In this document: positions 55,468 to 64,000 of the stretch, piece after piece
Layout of the letters: every line of letters begins with the position of its first letter
How positions within the stretch are numbered: the first letter of the stretch is position 1
Origin: Salinisphaera sp. T31B1
Lineage (GTDB): Bacteria > Pseudomonadota > Gammaproteobacteria > Nevskiales > Salinisphaeraceae
DNA length: 64,000 bases
Direction of reading: 5' to 3'
Assembly: GCF_040361275.1 (NCBI RefSeq)
Contig: NZ_APNH01000001.1
Location: 868,001-932,000, forward strand
Notes under the pieces: generated by a model
What the model saw: only the letters and a program-made list of their open reading frames with translations
What the model was told of the DNA's origin: nothing
Database searches by the model: none
Translations under genes and position numbers: made by a program

Positions 55468-56958
55468 ATGGAACTGGCATTCGGCGGCGCGGCCGGCATC
55501 ATCGTGCTGGTCGCCTACGGCGTGCTCATGCTCGCAGTCGGGCTGATCACATACCTGCGCAATCGCAATATCCTGGAAAGCCTGGATGAATACTATCTCG
55601 GCGGTCGCGGGCTGGGCGTCATGGTGTTGTTCTTCACCTTCTTCGCGACCCAGTACAGCGGCAATACCGTCGTTGGCTACCCGCCGACGGCCTACCGGAT
55701 CGGTTACCAGTACCTCGTATCGGTGCCGTTTTTCATCTGCATCATCGCGGCCTATCTGTTCTTCGCGCCGAGGCTGTACGCACTCGGACGGCGTTTTTCG
55801 CTGCTGACACCGGTCGACTGGATCGATATCCGGTTCAAGTCCAAGGCCGTGACCATCCTGGCAGCCACGCTCATGCTCTATGCGCTGGGCAACTACCTGC
55901 TCGAACAGTTCGTGGCCATCGGCCAGGGCGTGTCGGGGCTGACCGGTGGCACCATTCCATACCAGGTCGGCGTGGTGTTCTTCATCGTGATCATGGTTGC
56001 CTACAGCTGGCTGGGAGGCATGCGTTCGGTCGCCTATACCGACACCATCCAGGGCATCGCGCTGCTGTTCGGCGTGTTCATGCTGCTCATCGGCTCGCTG
56101 ATCTATTTCGGCGGCCCGGCCGCGTCGGCCGAGGTCATGCGCGTACAGACGCCGGAGAAGCTGGGCGCGCCGGATGCCGCCGGTGTGGCGCACTGGTTCA
56201 GTCTGCTGTTGCTGGTCGGTATTGGCGCCGCGGTCTATCCGCATGCGGTCCAGCGTATCTTCTCGGCGCGTAGCGAGGCCACGCTCAAGCGTTCGTTCAT
56301 CCGCATGGCCTATATGCCGTTCATCACCGCCGGCGTGGTCTTTTTCGTCGGCATCATCGGCATCGCGGCCTTTCCGGATCTGACCACGGCCGAATCCGAA
56401 CAGCTGGTCGGGCGGATCGCCAATGCGCTGGCCAGCCGCAGCCTGGTCTTCTACTGGGCCATGGTGCTGCTGTTCGGCGGCGTGATCGCGGCCATCGTGT
56501 CCACCGCGGACTCGGTGTTGCTCACTTTTTCCTCGATCGTGTCCAATGACCTGTACGGACGCTATATCCATCCCGAAGCCAGCGAGCAACGCAAGATCCT
56601 TGTCGGCAAGCTGATCGGCCTGGTCGCGGTGGTCGTGCTGGTGATCATCGCCTGGTATCCGCCGTCCACGCTGTACCAGATCTTCGTACTCAAGTTCGAG
56701 CTGCTGATTCAGGCCGCGCCGGCGCTTATCCTGGGCCTGTACTGGAGCCGGCTCAACAGCCGGGCCCTGTTCGCGGGCATGCTGGCCGGCGCGGTACTGG
56801 CCGCGGCCATGACGTTCGCCGGCTGGCGTCCGCTGGGTGTGTTCAGTGGCCTTTGGGGGCTGCTGCTCAACCTGGTGATCTGTATCGGCGCGAGCCTGGT
56901 CATGGGCGTGGACCGCGAAGAGCACGAACGTGCCGTGGAGGTCATCGGCACCTACTGA
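55468..56958 (+). CDS. Sodium:solute symporter (SSS family)
   Basis: The 496-residue protein has about 13 membrane segments; features include GGRGLGVMVLFFTFFATQYSGNT, GGMRSVAYTDTIQG and the signature-like IVSTADSVLLTFSSIVSND. The family imports acids, amino acids or sugars with sodium. Its neighbours (CoA-transferase and HMG-CoA-lyase-like enzyme across the LysR gene) suggest a short carboxylic acid. Confidence 0.92.
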   Translation: MELAFGGAAGIIVLVAYGVLMLAVGLITYLRNRNILESLDEYYLGGRGLGVMVLFFTFFATQYSGNTVVGYPPTAYRIGYQYLVSVPFFICIIAAYLFFAPRLYALGRRFSLLTPVDWIDIRFKSKAVTILAATLMLYALGNYLLEQFVAIGQGVSGLTGGTIPYQVGVVFFIVIMVAYSWLGGMRSVAYTDTIQGIALLFGVFMLLIGSLIYFGGPAASAEVMRVQTPEKLGAPDAAGVAHWFSLLLLVGIGAAVYPHAVQRIFSARSEATLKRSFIRMAYMPFITAGVVFFVGIIGIAAFPDLTTAESEQLVGRIANALASRSLVFYWAMVLLFGGVIAAIVSTADSVLLTFSSIVSNDLYGRYIHPEASEQRKILVGKLIGLVAVVVLVIIAWYPPSTLYQIFVLKFELLIQAAPALILGLYWSRLNSRALFAGMLAGAVLAAAMTFAGWRPLGVFSGLWGLLLNLVICIGASLVMGVDREEHERAVEVIGTY

Positions 56959-56963
56959 CCCGC

Positions 56964-56994
56964 GCCGGCGGGCCGCCTCGAGCGGCCTGCCGGC
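56964..56994 (+). terminator. Strong hairpin after the symporter gene
   Basis: A 13-pair stem (GCCGGCGGGCCGC and GCGGCCTGCCGGC, one G-U pair) around CTCGA starts 5 bp after the stop. The T-run is poor (TTG), so termination strength is uncertain. Confidence 0.6.
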
Positions 56995-57358
56995 TTGCGC
57001 GTCCGACAAACCGGTCGCCCCCGAGATCGAGCGCCAGCGTTCGGTCTCGGCGCGCTGGCCGCGTGGCAATCCGTTCCACGCTCTGAATGCCCGGTGCCCG
57101 GTGCCGCAACGACCGACCTGCGCAAGCTTGGCTCTTAAGGCCTAGGCCGGGTCCCGCGGATCAATGCGAACGACCTGGCCACGTCGCTCGCCTGCGGACG
57201 GATCCTCGGTGCATCGGCTTTTCGATCGCGCGCCCCGATAGCGATTGCCGGCGTTTTCAGGCGGCTCGTCGCTAGGGCCGTGTCGCTCGCCGGTCGGGCC
57301 GGGTAAGGCAGCCAGGCGCGGCGGCGTCGTTTTCCGGCCCGGCTCCTGCGGCGCCGTG
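56995..57358. other. Convergent intergenic region without a recognised gene
   Basis: This 364-bp stretch lies between the 3' ends of the symporter and the saccharopine-dehydrogenase-like gene. Open frames here are short and Arg/Pro-rich, typical of GC-rich shadows. Nothing else is supported. Confidence 0.5.
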
Positions 57359-58582
57359 TCAGTCGACGAGATCGAAGCTCACGCCGGCATGCGTCTGCAG
57401 CCGTTCGATCAAGGCGTCGCCGAAAAGCGTGGCCGGTGTCCAGAAGCCGCCAGGTACCTCGCTGCCGATATCACGCGCCAGGCAGGCGCCGGCTTCGCCC
57501 AGCATCTTGCAGGTCGAACCGTAGCCCGGGTCTCGATCACCGCGTACGCGCGCGGTCAGGCGCTCACCGTCAGCAGTGCGGCCAAACAGGCGGATATCGT
57601 AGAAGCCGTTGGCCTGGGCTTCGGGACTCGGGCCCTCGCCGGGCGCCGGCAGCACGAAACGCTCGAGCACGGCACGGGTCGGCGCCAGGGCGACGCCCAG
57701 CAGAAAGCCGCCCAGGCCGAGCGTCAGCCCGTGGGCAGCCATGCGGCCCTTGATGCCGCGGCCCATCAGCATCGCTTCGTCGTACTGGAAGTCCCTGCCG
57801 TATGCCTGCTCGGATAGCGCGTTGCTTCGCTGGACCACCCGCTCGTTGGTGGTGGCCATGATGAACGGCGCGATCCAGGCGTTGGCGGTGTCGTCGTATC
57901 GAGCCGCACGTACGCTCGGCTGGCGTACGCCGGGGTCGTAGCCTGGCGGGCAGATCGAATAGGGGTTGGCCAGTTCCCGGCGCAGGGACGGATCGCGGCG
58001 CAGCGCCTTGGCCAGGGCAGTCATGCTGGCGACCGTACCGCCGGAAAAACCGCCACGCATGGCCTTGACGCGCATCTTGACGCGGTTGCAGGGTACGCCG
58101 AAACGCTGTCCGGCTGCCTGTTGCAGAAAATGCACGCCCAGATCCGAGGGCAGCGAGTCGAAGCCGCAGCAGGGCACGATCCGGGCGCCGGTCTGGCGCG
58201 CACGGGCTTCGTAGCGTGACAGCATCTGCTTGATCCAGTGCACCTCGCCGGTCAGATCGCAGTAGTCGGTGCCGGTCTCCGTGCAGGCGGCGATCATGGG
58301 CTCGCCATAGAGCGCATAGGGGCCGACCGTGGAGACCACCGCCCGTGTCTGTTCACACAGGGCGGTGAGTGACGCCGGGTCCTGGGCATCGGCGACGATC
58401 AGATCGATATCCGGTCGTCCGATCTGGTCACGAACCCGTTCCAGCTTGGCCGGGGTGCGTCCGGCCATGGCCCAGCGGAAATCGCCATCGGCCTCGTAGC
58501 GCTGCGCCAGATAGGCACAGACCAGCTGACCGACGAAACTGGTGGCGCCGAAAATCACGATGTCGTAGCCGTTGGCGGGCAT
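57359..58582 (-). CDS. Saccharopine dehydrogenase-like/trans-acting enoyl reductase family protein
   Basis: The 407-residue protein has an N-terminal Rossmann motif ([19 protein letters not shown]), [32 protein letters not shown] and [18 protein letters not shown], all typical of this family. The C-terminal part includes one short hydrophobic segment ([17 protein letters not shown]). GAGAGG precedes ATG 58582. Relatives reduce lipid or polyketide double bonds in mycobacteria; here the substrate is unknown. Confidence 0.85.
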   Translation of the reverse strand: MPANGYDIVIFGATSFVGQLVCAYLAQRYEADGDFRWAMAGRTPAKLERVRDQIGRPDIDLIVADAQDPASLTALCEQTRAVVSTVGPYALYGEPMIAACTETGTDYCDLTGEVHWIKQMLSRYEARARQTGARIVPCCGFDSLPSDLGVHFLQQAAGQRFGVPCNRVKMRVKAMRGGFSGGTVASMTALAKALRRDPSLRRELANPYSICPPGYDPGVRQPSVRAARYDDTANAWIAPFIMATTNERVVQRSNALSEQAYGRDFQYDEAMLMGRGIKGRMAAHGLTLGLGGFLLGVALAPTRAVLERFVLPAPGEGPSPEAQANGFYDIRLFGRTADGERLTARVRGDRDPGYGSTCKMLGEAGACLARDIGSEVPGGFWTPATLFGDALIERLQTHAGVSFDLVD

Positions 58583-58715
58583 GGCCCTCTCCGATTGCGG
58601 ATTCGATAAACCACAGCCTACGGGAAACATGGATTACGCTCGCCGTGCCGGGTCCGGCTTGGCCGGTCCGGGTGCCTCGCGTAAGCTTGCCGCAGCCCTA
58701 TTTCCCAGGTGTGCC

Positions 58716-59525
58716 ATGACCGAGCACGATCCGCAGTCCGCCCCCAACCGCAGCCAGGCCGGACCCCAAGGCGCCGCCGAGCCCGACGACAGCATCGACT
58801 TCGGCTACGAGCGCGTCGCTCGCGGCGAGAAACAGGGCCGGGTCGCCGCGGTGTTCGATTCGGTGGCCGATAACTACGACATCATGAACGATCTGATGTC
58901 GATGGGAATCCATCGCGCCTGGAAGCGTTTCACCCTCGAGCTGGCGGCGGTTCGGCCGGGCGATCGGGTGTTGGATCTGGCCGGGGGGACAGGCGATCTG
59001 GCCGCCGGTTTCGCGCGTCGGGTCGGCCCCGAAGGCCGTGTACTGCTGTCGGACATCAACGCAGCCATGCTGGCCAATGGCCGCGACCGGCTGGCCGATC
59101 GCGGCGTCGTTGGAAACGTCGATTACTGCCTCGCCAATGCCGAACGCCTGCCTTTCGCCGACAACAGTTTCGACTGCGTGACGATCGGTTTCGGTCTGCG
59201 CAACGTCACCGACAAGCCGGCCGCCCTCGCGGAGATGGCTCGTGTGACCAAGCCCGGCGGTCGCTCGCTGGTGCTGGAGTTCTCCAAGCCAGCCGTGCCC
59301 GGCCTGGATAAGCTCTATGATCTGTACTCGTTCACGGTACTGCCGTGGCTGGGCAAGAAGGTGGCCAACGACGAAGCCTCCTATCGCTATCTGGCGGAAT
59401 CGATCCGCATGCATCCGGATCAGGCCACGCTGCAGCGCATGATGGAGACGGCCGGCTTCGTTCGCTGTGGCTATCACAACCTCACCGGCGGCATCGTGGC
59501 CGTTCATCGCGGCTACGCGGCATGA
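58716..59525 (+). CDS. ubiE: Ubiquinone/menaquinone biosynthesis C-methyltransferase UbiE
   Basis: The 269-residue SAM methyltransferase adds the C-2 methyl group in ubiquinone synthesis. [33 protein letters not shown] and [16 protein letters not shown] are diagnostic. The N-terminus carries about 25 extra residues. The stop overlaps ubiJ (ATGA). Confidence 0.96.
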   Translation: MTEHDPQSAPNRSQAGPQGAAEPDDSIDFGYERVARGEKQGRVAAVFDSVADNYDIMNDLMSMGIHRAWKRFTLELAAVRPGDRVLDLAGGTGDLAAGFARRVGPEGRVLLSDINAAMLANGRDRLADRGVVGNVDYCLANAERLPFADNSFDCVTIGFGLRNVTDKPAALAEMARVTKPGGRSLVLEFSKPAVPGLDKLYDLYSFTVLPWLGKKVANDEASYRYLAESIRMHPDQATLQRMMETAGFVRCGYHNLTGGIVAVHRGYAA

Positions 59526-60130
59526 ACCTGCCGAGCCCCGCCCTGGGCGCGATCGAGATCGCCCTGCACCGCTATATCGCCGCCGATGCGCGCGCTCTGG
59601 CGCGTTGCGAAGCTCTGGCCGGGCACTCGCTGGCCATCCGTCTGTCTGACCTGGGTTTCGGCCTGTGCTTCGTTGCCGAACGTCACGGGCTACAGGTGCG
59701 CACGCTGCAGGCCGATGCGGATGTAAGCCTGACTGGGCGTAGTAGTGCCTTCGGCCGAGTCCTGTTCTCCGGCGCGCGTGAGGGGTTGACCGGGGGCGGT
59801 CTGCGCATCGAGGGCGATGTCGGCATCGCTCAGCGTTTTGCCGACCTGTTTGCCGGCGTCGATTTCGATATTGCCGATATCGTGGATGCGCGTTTCGGGC
59901 CGGTGCCCGCCTATGTCGTCGGCCGCGGGCTGGCCGGCGCGCGCCGGCTGTTTGCGCGTGCTGCCCGTGAGCTGCCCGAGCAGACCGCGGAATATCTTCG
60001 TGAGGAGACCCGAGACGTGATCGGCGACTGGGAGCACGAACAATTCATGCGCCGGGTGGAGACGCTGCGCGACGACACCGAGCGCTTCGAGGCACGGCTA
60101 CGGCGTATCGAACGCGGGCGGGCGCACTGA
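59522..60130 (+). CDS. ubiJ: Ubiquinone biosynthesis accessory factor UbiJ (SCP2 domain)
   Basis: The 202-residue protein has an SCP2-like lipid-binding N-terminal half ([39 protein letters not shown]) and a helical C-terminal half ([21 protein letters not shown]). UbiJ serves as a scaffold and lipid carrier of the Ubi complex. It is coupled to ubiE by 4 bp and its stop overlaps the ubiB start by one base. Confidence 0.9.
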   Translation: MNLPSPALGAIEIALHRYIAADARALARCEALAGHSLAIRLSDLGFGLCFVAERHGLQVRTLQADADVSLTGRSSAFGRVLFSGAREGLTGGGLRIEGDVGIAQRFADLFAGVDFDIADIVDARFGPVPAYVVGRGLAGARRLFARAARELPEQTAEYLREETRDVIGDWEHEQFMRRVETLRDDTERFEARLRRIERGRAH

Positions 60131-61749
60131 TGTTCTCGCGCAGCCGCCGTCTGCTGGGGATTCTGCGCACCGTTCGCCGCTACGGGCTCGGCGAACTGAT
60201 GGGTGAGTCCGCGCCGTCCTGGCTGGTGGGCGCACCGCGTGCGTTCGATCAAGACATCAACGTCCGACTGCGGCTGGCGCTGGAATCGCTGGGGCCGGTG
60301 TTCGTGAAGTTCGGTCAGACGCTGTCCACGCGCCGCGATCTCCTGCCGCCGGGCATGGCCGAAGAGCTATCCAGGCTTCAGGACGACGTGCCGCCCTTCG
60401 AAGGCGCCGAGGCGCGGCGGCTGATCGAGGCTGCCTATGGTCACCCGCTGGACGTGTTCTTCGAATCCTTCGAGACCGAGCCCATGGCCGCGGCCTCGAT
60501 CGCCCAGGTGCATGCCGCGAGGCTGCATGCACGGGCCGGCGAACCCCAGGGCCGTGAAGTCGTGGTGAAGGTGTTGCGGCCCGACGTGCACGAGCGCATC
60601 GACCGCGATATCGCCGTGCTCTACCGGCTGGCCGGGCTGGCAGCGCGTTTTCATCCGGAGGCCAAACGCCTGCGGCCCATCGAGATCGTGGCCGAGTACG
60701 ATCGCATCATCCACGATGAGCTGGACCTGATGCGCGAGGGCGCCAACGCCAGTCAGCTCGGGCGCAACTGGGCCGGCTCGGATCTGATCATCCATCCCGA
60801 GATCCATTTCGATTACAGCACCGAAAGCGTGCTGGTCATGGAGCACATGCACGGGGTGCCGATCGACGATATCGACACGCTCAAGGCGGCCGGCGTGGAC
60901 TTCAAGGTGCTGGCCGAACGCGGCGTGGAGATCTTCTTCAAGCAGGTATTCCGCGACAACTTCTTCCATGCCGACATGCACCCCGGCAACATCTTCGTAC
61001 AGACGGACCACCCGCATCGGCCACGTTACGTGGGGCTGGATTTCGGCATTGTCGGATCGCTGACCGCCGACGATCAGCGTTATCTGGCCGAGAACTTCCT
61101 GGCATTTTTCAACCAGGATTACCGCAAGATCGCCGAGCTGCATGTCGAATCGGGCTGGATGCCCGCGGACACCAGCATCGAGGAATTCGAGGGCGCCATC
61201 CGCACGGTTTCCGAGCCGATCATGAACAAGCCGCTGGCCGAGATATCGTTCGGCCTGTTCCTCGTCCGGTTGTTCAAGATTGCGAGGCGCTATCGCTACC
61301 AGGTCCAGCCCCAGCTGGTGCTGTTGCAGAAGACCGTGCTCAATGTGGAAGGGCTGGGTCGCGATCTGTACCCCCAGCTCGATCTGTGGGCCACGGCCAA
61401 GCCCGTGCTCGAGGAGTGGATGCGCCATCGTGCGAGTCCGAAAGTCGCGGCCGAGCGCATGCGCAATCAGCTGCCTCAGATCATGGACAGCCTGCCGGGC
61501 CTTGCAACCAAGCTGGTCAAGCGGCTCGACGACGGCACCAGCCCGGCCGCACGAGAGCTCGGACACGCGCTCACCGATATCACGGCCGAACTGCGCAGTG
61601 CGCGTCGAGCGATGCGCTGGACGATGGTCGGCACCGGGCTGGTGGTGTCCGGCGTGCTGCTGGGGTTGTATGCCGGCGTTTCGGCCTGGCTGGGGGGAGC
61701 GGTCGTCGTCGCGGGGCTGGCCAGCTGGGTACGCGCCTGGCGCGGATGA
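60130..61749 (+). CDS. ubiB: ABC1/UbiB-family ubiquinone biosynthesis protein
   Basis: The 539-residue atypical kinase-like protein has the KxGQ motif (VFVKFGQTLSTRRDLLPPGM), AAASIAQVHAARL (A-rich loop), the catalytic-loop region HADMHPGNIF, and YVGLDFGIVG (DFG). Two C-terminal membrane segments (near 500-535) anchor it. UbiB ATPase activity is needed for ubiquinone production. It ends the ubiEJB operon. Confidence 0.95.
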   Translation: MFSRSRRLLGILRTVRRYGLGELMGESAPSWLVGAPRAFDQDINVRLRLALESLGPVFVKFGQTLSTRRDLLPPGMAEELSRLQDDVPPFEGAEARRLIEAAYGHPLDVFFESFETEPMAAASIAQVHAARLHARAGEPQGREVVVKVLRPDVHERIDRDIAVLYRLAGLAARFHPEAKRLRPIEIVAEYDRIIHDELDLMREGANASQLGRNWAGSDLIIHPEIHFDYSTESVLVMEHMHGVPIDDIDTLKAAGVDFKVLAERGVEIFFKQVFRDNFFHADMHPGNIFVQTDHPHRPRYVGLDFGIVGSLTADDQRYLAENFLAFFNQDYRKIAELHVESGWMPADTSIEEFEGAIRTVSEPIMNKPLAEISFGLFLVRLFKIARRYRYQVQPQLVLLQKTVLNVEGLGRDLYPQLDLWATAKPVLEEWMRHRASPKVAAERMRNQLPQIMDSLPGLATKLVKRLDDGTSPAARELGHALTDITAELRSARRAMRWTMVGTGLVVSGVLLGLYAGVSAWLGGAVVVAGLASWVRAWRG

Positions 61750-62275
61750 GCCCGAACGAGGGCGTGCACGCGCGTCGCTGGCTCGCGCCCGGGTTGCGGT
61801 TGCGCCAAGCCCTGTGCTTCGACCAGGCGTTGCTGTTTGCCTGGCACGCCGAGGCGTTGCGTGCCCATATCGAGCGGTTGTGGGGATGGGACGAAGCCTG
61901 GCAGCGTCGCGATTTCGCTCGTCTGTTCGAGGCGCTGCCGCCTTGGTGGTGATCCGCGAGCAGCAGGCGTGCGGATATATCCAGATTCAGCCGCGCGCGC
62001 AGACACTGCATCTGGCCAATATCGCGCTCGCCCGAGACGAACGGGGCCAGGGCATCGGCAGCCGGCTGATCGGCTGGCTGCAGGCCACCGCAGCGGCGAC
62101 CGGCCGCGACGTGAGCCTGGCCGTGTTCCGGACCAATACGCGAGCGGCGAGCTTCTATACTCGACACGGGTTTCTACCCGAACGTACGACCCCGACCCAC
62201 GATCATCTGCGCTGGTGCCGGGCCGCAGACCGTGTCAGGCCGCTCAACGCGAGCGCAGGATATACAGCCCCTTGA
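61746..62275 (+). pseudogene. GNAT N-acetyltransferase gene split by a frameshift
   Basis: Frame one starts at ATG 61746, overlapping the ubiB stop (ATGA), and gives 68 residues (LWGWDEAWQRRDFARLFEAL) ending at a TGA at 61950-61952. The rest of a GNAT domain continues in another frame from about 61931: VVIREQQACGYIQIQPRA, then the acetyl-CoA loop RDERGQGIGSRLI and a C-terminal NTRAASFYTRHGF, to 62275. One missing base near 61933 (GAGGC-GCTGCC) would join them. Its 3' end overlaps ctpA by 32 bp. A sequencing error is an alternative. Confidence 0.75.
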
Positions 62276-63569
62276 GCAGGTTGAGCGCCTCGTAGAGCGG
62301 ATAGTCGTCGGCCGCCAGGTCGTCCTCGGTACGGGCCTGTTCGGCGTCTTGCGGCGGAGCGGACTCGTTGGCCAGCGCGCCGGCAAGATCGGCTTCGGAG
62401 AACGGGGTCACGCTGCTGGCCTTGGCGGCGGTGACGTTGACGTCCTGAATACCCACATCGGGCTGGATTCCCTCGGCCTGGATCGATCGACCGCTGGGTG
62501 TGTAATAGCGTGCCGTGGTCAGCTTGAGCGCGGCACCGTTGGCCAGCGGGATGAGCGTCTGCACCGAGCCCTTGCCGAACGTACGATGGCCCATGATCAC
62601 CGCGCGGCTGTCGTCCTGCAGGGCGCCGGCCACGATTTCCGATGCCGAGGCCGAGCCTTCGTTGACCAGTACGACCATCGGCGCGCCGTAGAGCATGTCG
62701 CCGGGGTTGGCGTCGAACTGCTGATCGGTATTCGGGGCACGGCCCCGGATCGAGACGATGCCGCCGCTGTCGAGGAATGCGTCGGACACATCGACCGCTG
62801 CGCTGAGCACGCCGCCGGGGTTGTTGCGCAGATCCAGGACAATGCCGTGCAGCCCGTCGGCGCCAGCCTTGGATTGCAGCGTCTCGATTGCCTGTTTGAG
62901 CGCATCGCCGGTATTGCTCGAGAACTGCGTGATCCGTACATAGCCGTAGCCGCGATCGAGCATCCGCGACTTGACGCTTTCCACACGTACGACCGCGCGT
63001 TTGAGCGTGACCTTGAACGGTTCATCCCGGCCCTCGCGCAGGACCGTCAGCGTGATGTCGCTGCCCACATCGCCGCGCATCTTGCGCACCGCCTCGCTCA
63101 GACTCATGCCTTTGACCGCCGCGTCGTCGATTCGCACGATCAGATCGCCGGCCTGAATGCCGGCCTTTGCCGCGGGCGAGTCGTCGATGGGCGCGACCAC
63201 CCGTACGAAGCCGTTCTGCAGCTGAACTTCAATTCCGAGACCGCCGAACTTGCCGGAGGTCGAAATCGACAGCTCGCGGAACTCTTCCTTGTTGAGATAG
63301 GCCGAATGCGGATCCAGTCCGTCGAGCATGCCGCGAATCGAGTTTTCCAGCAGATTCTGATCGCTGACGTCCTCGACATAACCTTGCTTGACGCGATTGA
63401 GGATCTCGACGAACGTGCGCAGTTCGTCGAGCGGCAGACCCTGATCGCCGTCATCGGCGGGCGCCACGGAAGGCTGGCTCTGAGCCACCGCCGATGGGCC
63501 GATGGCCGCTGTCATGCCGAGGATTATGCTGCCGGCGATCAGCAGTGCGCTGCGAATTGTCGACCGCAT
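62244..63569 (-). CDS. ctpA: Carboxy-terminal processing protease (S41 family)
   Basis: The 441-residue protein has a signal peptide (MRSTIRSALLIAGSIILGM, cut near AVA), a PDZ domain (about 80-175; GGLGIEVQLQNGFVRVVAPI, PAAKAGIQAGDLIVRIDD) and the S41 core with catalytic Ser in NEGSASASEIVAGAL and Lys in TFGKGSVQT. It acts in the periplasm on envelope proteins. It follows envC on the same strand, as in many gammaproteobacteria. Confidence 0.94.
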   Translation of the reverse strand: MRSTIRSALLIAGSIILGMTAAIGPSAVAQSQPSVAPADDGDQGLPLDELRTFVEILNRVKQGYVEDVSDQNLLENSIRGMLDGLDPHSAYLNKEEFRELSISTSGKFGGLGIEVQLQNGFVRVVAPIDDSPAAKAGIQAGDLIVRIDDAAVKGMSLSEAVRKMRGDVGSDITLTVLREGRDEPFKVTLKRAVVRVESVKSRMLDRGYGYVRITQFSSNTGDALKQAIETLQSKAGADGLHGIVLDLRNNPGGVLSAAVDVSDAFLDSGGIVSIRGRAPNTDQQFDANPGDMLYGAPMVVLVNEGSASASEIVAGALQDDSRAVIMGHRTFGKGSVQTLIPLANGAALKLTTARYYTPSGRSIQAEGIQPDVGIQDVNVTAAKASSVTPFSEADLAGALANESAPPQDAEQARTEDDLAADDYPLYEALNLLKGLYILRSR

Positions 63570-63796
63570 GTAATGAGAACTCCCCGCAGCCGCAACAGCG
63601 GCCAGACCACACATCGCGTGCGTCGAATAGTGTGCGGTTTACCACCGCCGGCTTGACGCTGCGAAGATACCATAAAACGTGTACGGAACAGGCGTTTGCC
63701 GATGTTGTTGCGGTCATCGGTCAATCATCCGCCTCGGTTTACGTCGCCGGTGTCGCTCCGGATGCCCCGAGCGCGCCGGCCGGTGGGCACGCGGGG

Positions 63797-64000
63797 TCAG
63801 CCGGACAGCCAGTCGGCCGGGTTGATCGGGGTCTGTCCGCGCCGGATTTCGAAATAGGTGCCGCTGCGCCGATGGCCGCCGGTGCGCCCGGCTCGTGCGA
63901 TGGTCTGGTTCCGGGTCACGGCATCGCCAACCTCTACATACGTGCTCTCGGCATGGCCGTATAGCGTGTAGTAGTTGTGCCCGTGATCGATGATCACGAT
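63797..64000 (-). CDS. envC: EnvC-type murein hydrolase activator, 3' end only
   Basis: The frame is open to the window edge, so the N-terminus, signal and coiled coil lie beyond. The visible part is the end of a LytM/M23 domain: IIDHGHNYYTLYGHAE, VGDAVTRNQTIARAGRTGG, and GTYFEIRRGQTPINPADWL. The metal-binding HxH of active M23 enzymes is replaced by TYF, as in EnvC, which activates amidases instead of cleaving peptidoglycan. The 227 bp before ctpA (63570-63796) show no further gene. Confidence 0.82.
   Translation of the reverse strand: MVIIDHGHNYYTLYGHAESTYVEVGDAVTRNQTIARAGRTGGHRRSGTYFEIRRGQTPINPADWLSG

Noticed and set aside
55366-57069. 567-residue minus-strand frame opposite the SSS symporter
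   Set aside because: Gln/His/Asp-rich shadow of a membrane protein gene.

Overview
The window is GC-rich, densely packed chromosomal DNA. Its conserved blocks are typical of a gammaproteobacterium: dapF-DUF484-xerC, hslVU followed by a DUF971 gene, ubiE-ubiJ-ubiB, envC-ctpA, a Zur/MerC pair and a Gram-negative asd. The mix of single-chain pyruvate carboxylase and many branched-chain/short-acid catabolic genes would fit a Salinisphaera-like marine or halophilic gammaproteobacterium; that placement is inference only. I saw no rRNA or tRNA gene, CRISPR array, prophage or insertion sequence.

Layout. 1-5.3 kb is a zinc/metal homeostasis region: a CobW GTPase cut by the window edge, a broken methyltransferase, a FtsX/MacB-type ABC operon with a histidine-rich loop, and a SmtB-type zinc sensor whose reading frame runs into a His-rich zinc-binding protein. 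5.5-9.0 kb is pyruvate carboxylase. 9-11.8 kb holds a small membrane protein, a membrane sulfatase-family enzyme and a lone enoyl-CoA hydratase. 12.4-26.3 kb is a valine/isobutyrate island: a binding protein, mmsA, acyl-CoA dehydrogenase, enoyl-CoA hydratase, 3-hydroxyisobutyryl-CoA hydrolase, mmsB, an acyl-CoA synthetase and a complete Liv-type ABC importer. 26.5-28.1 kb is Zur, MerC and a PCu(A)C chaperone around a good Zur-box candidate. 28.1-33.3 kb is housekeeping: dapF, DUF484, xerC, a heat-shock promoter, hslVU and DUF971. 33.5-38.4 kb has a threonine aldolase, an SDR, a diguanylate cyclase with a GGDEL motif, and asd. 38.8-43.7 kb is a second Liv-type importer with a Tat-signal binding protein and a fused permease-ATPase. 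43.9-47.4 kb is a set of envelope genes I cannot assign. 47.6-51.6 kb has an EamA exporter with a divergent XRE-cupin regulator, a HhH-GPD protein and poxB. 51.8-57 kb is an acid-utilisation cluster: HMG-CoA-lyase-like enzyme, CaiB/BaiF CoA-transferase, LysR regulator, DUF3311 and SSS symporter. 57.4-64 kb has a saccharopine-dehydrogenase-like protein, ubiEJB, a frameshifted GNAT gene, ctpA and the 3' end of envC.

How the parts work together. Zinc limitation would be sensed by Zur and zinc excess by the SmtB-like protein; the CobW GTPase, ABC operon and His-rich proteins would redistribute the metal. The central island encodes every step from free isobutyrate to propionyl-CoA. Pyruvate carboxylase supplies oxaloacetate during growth on such acids. 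The strongest candidates for something undescribed are the in-frame sensor/His-rich fusion with a nested start (4436-5194) and the unassigned envelope cluster with its own palindromic operator (44477-47477).
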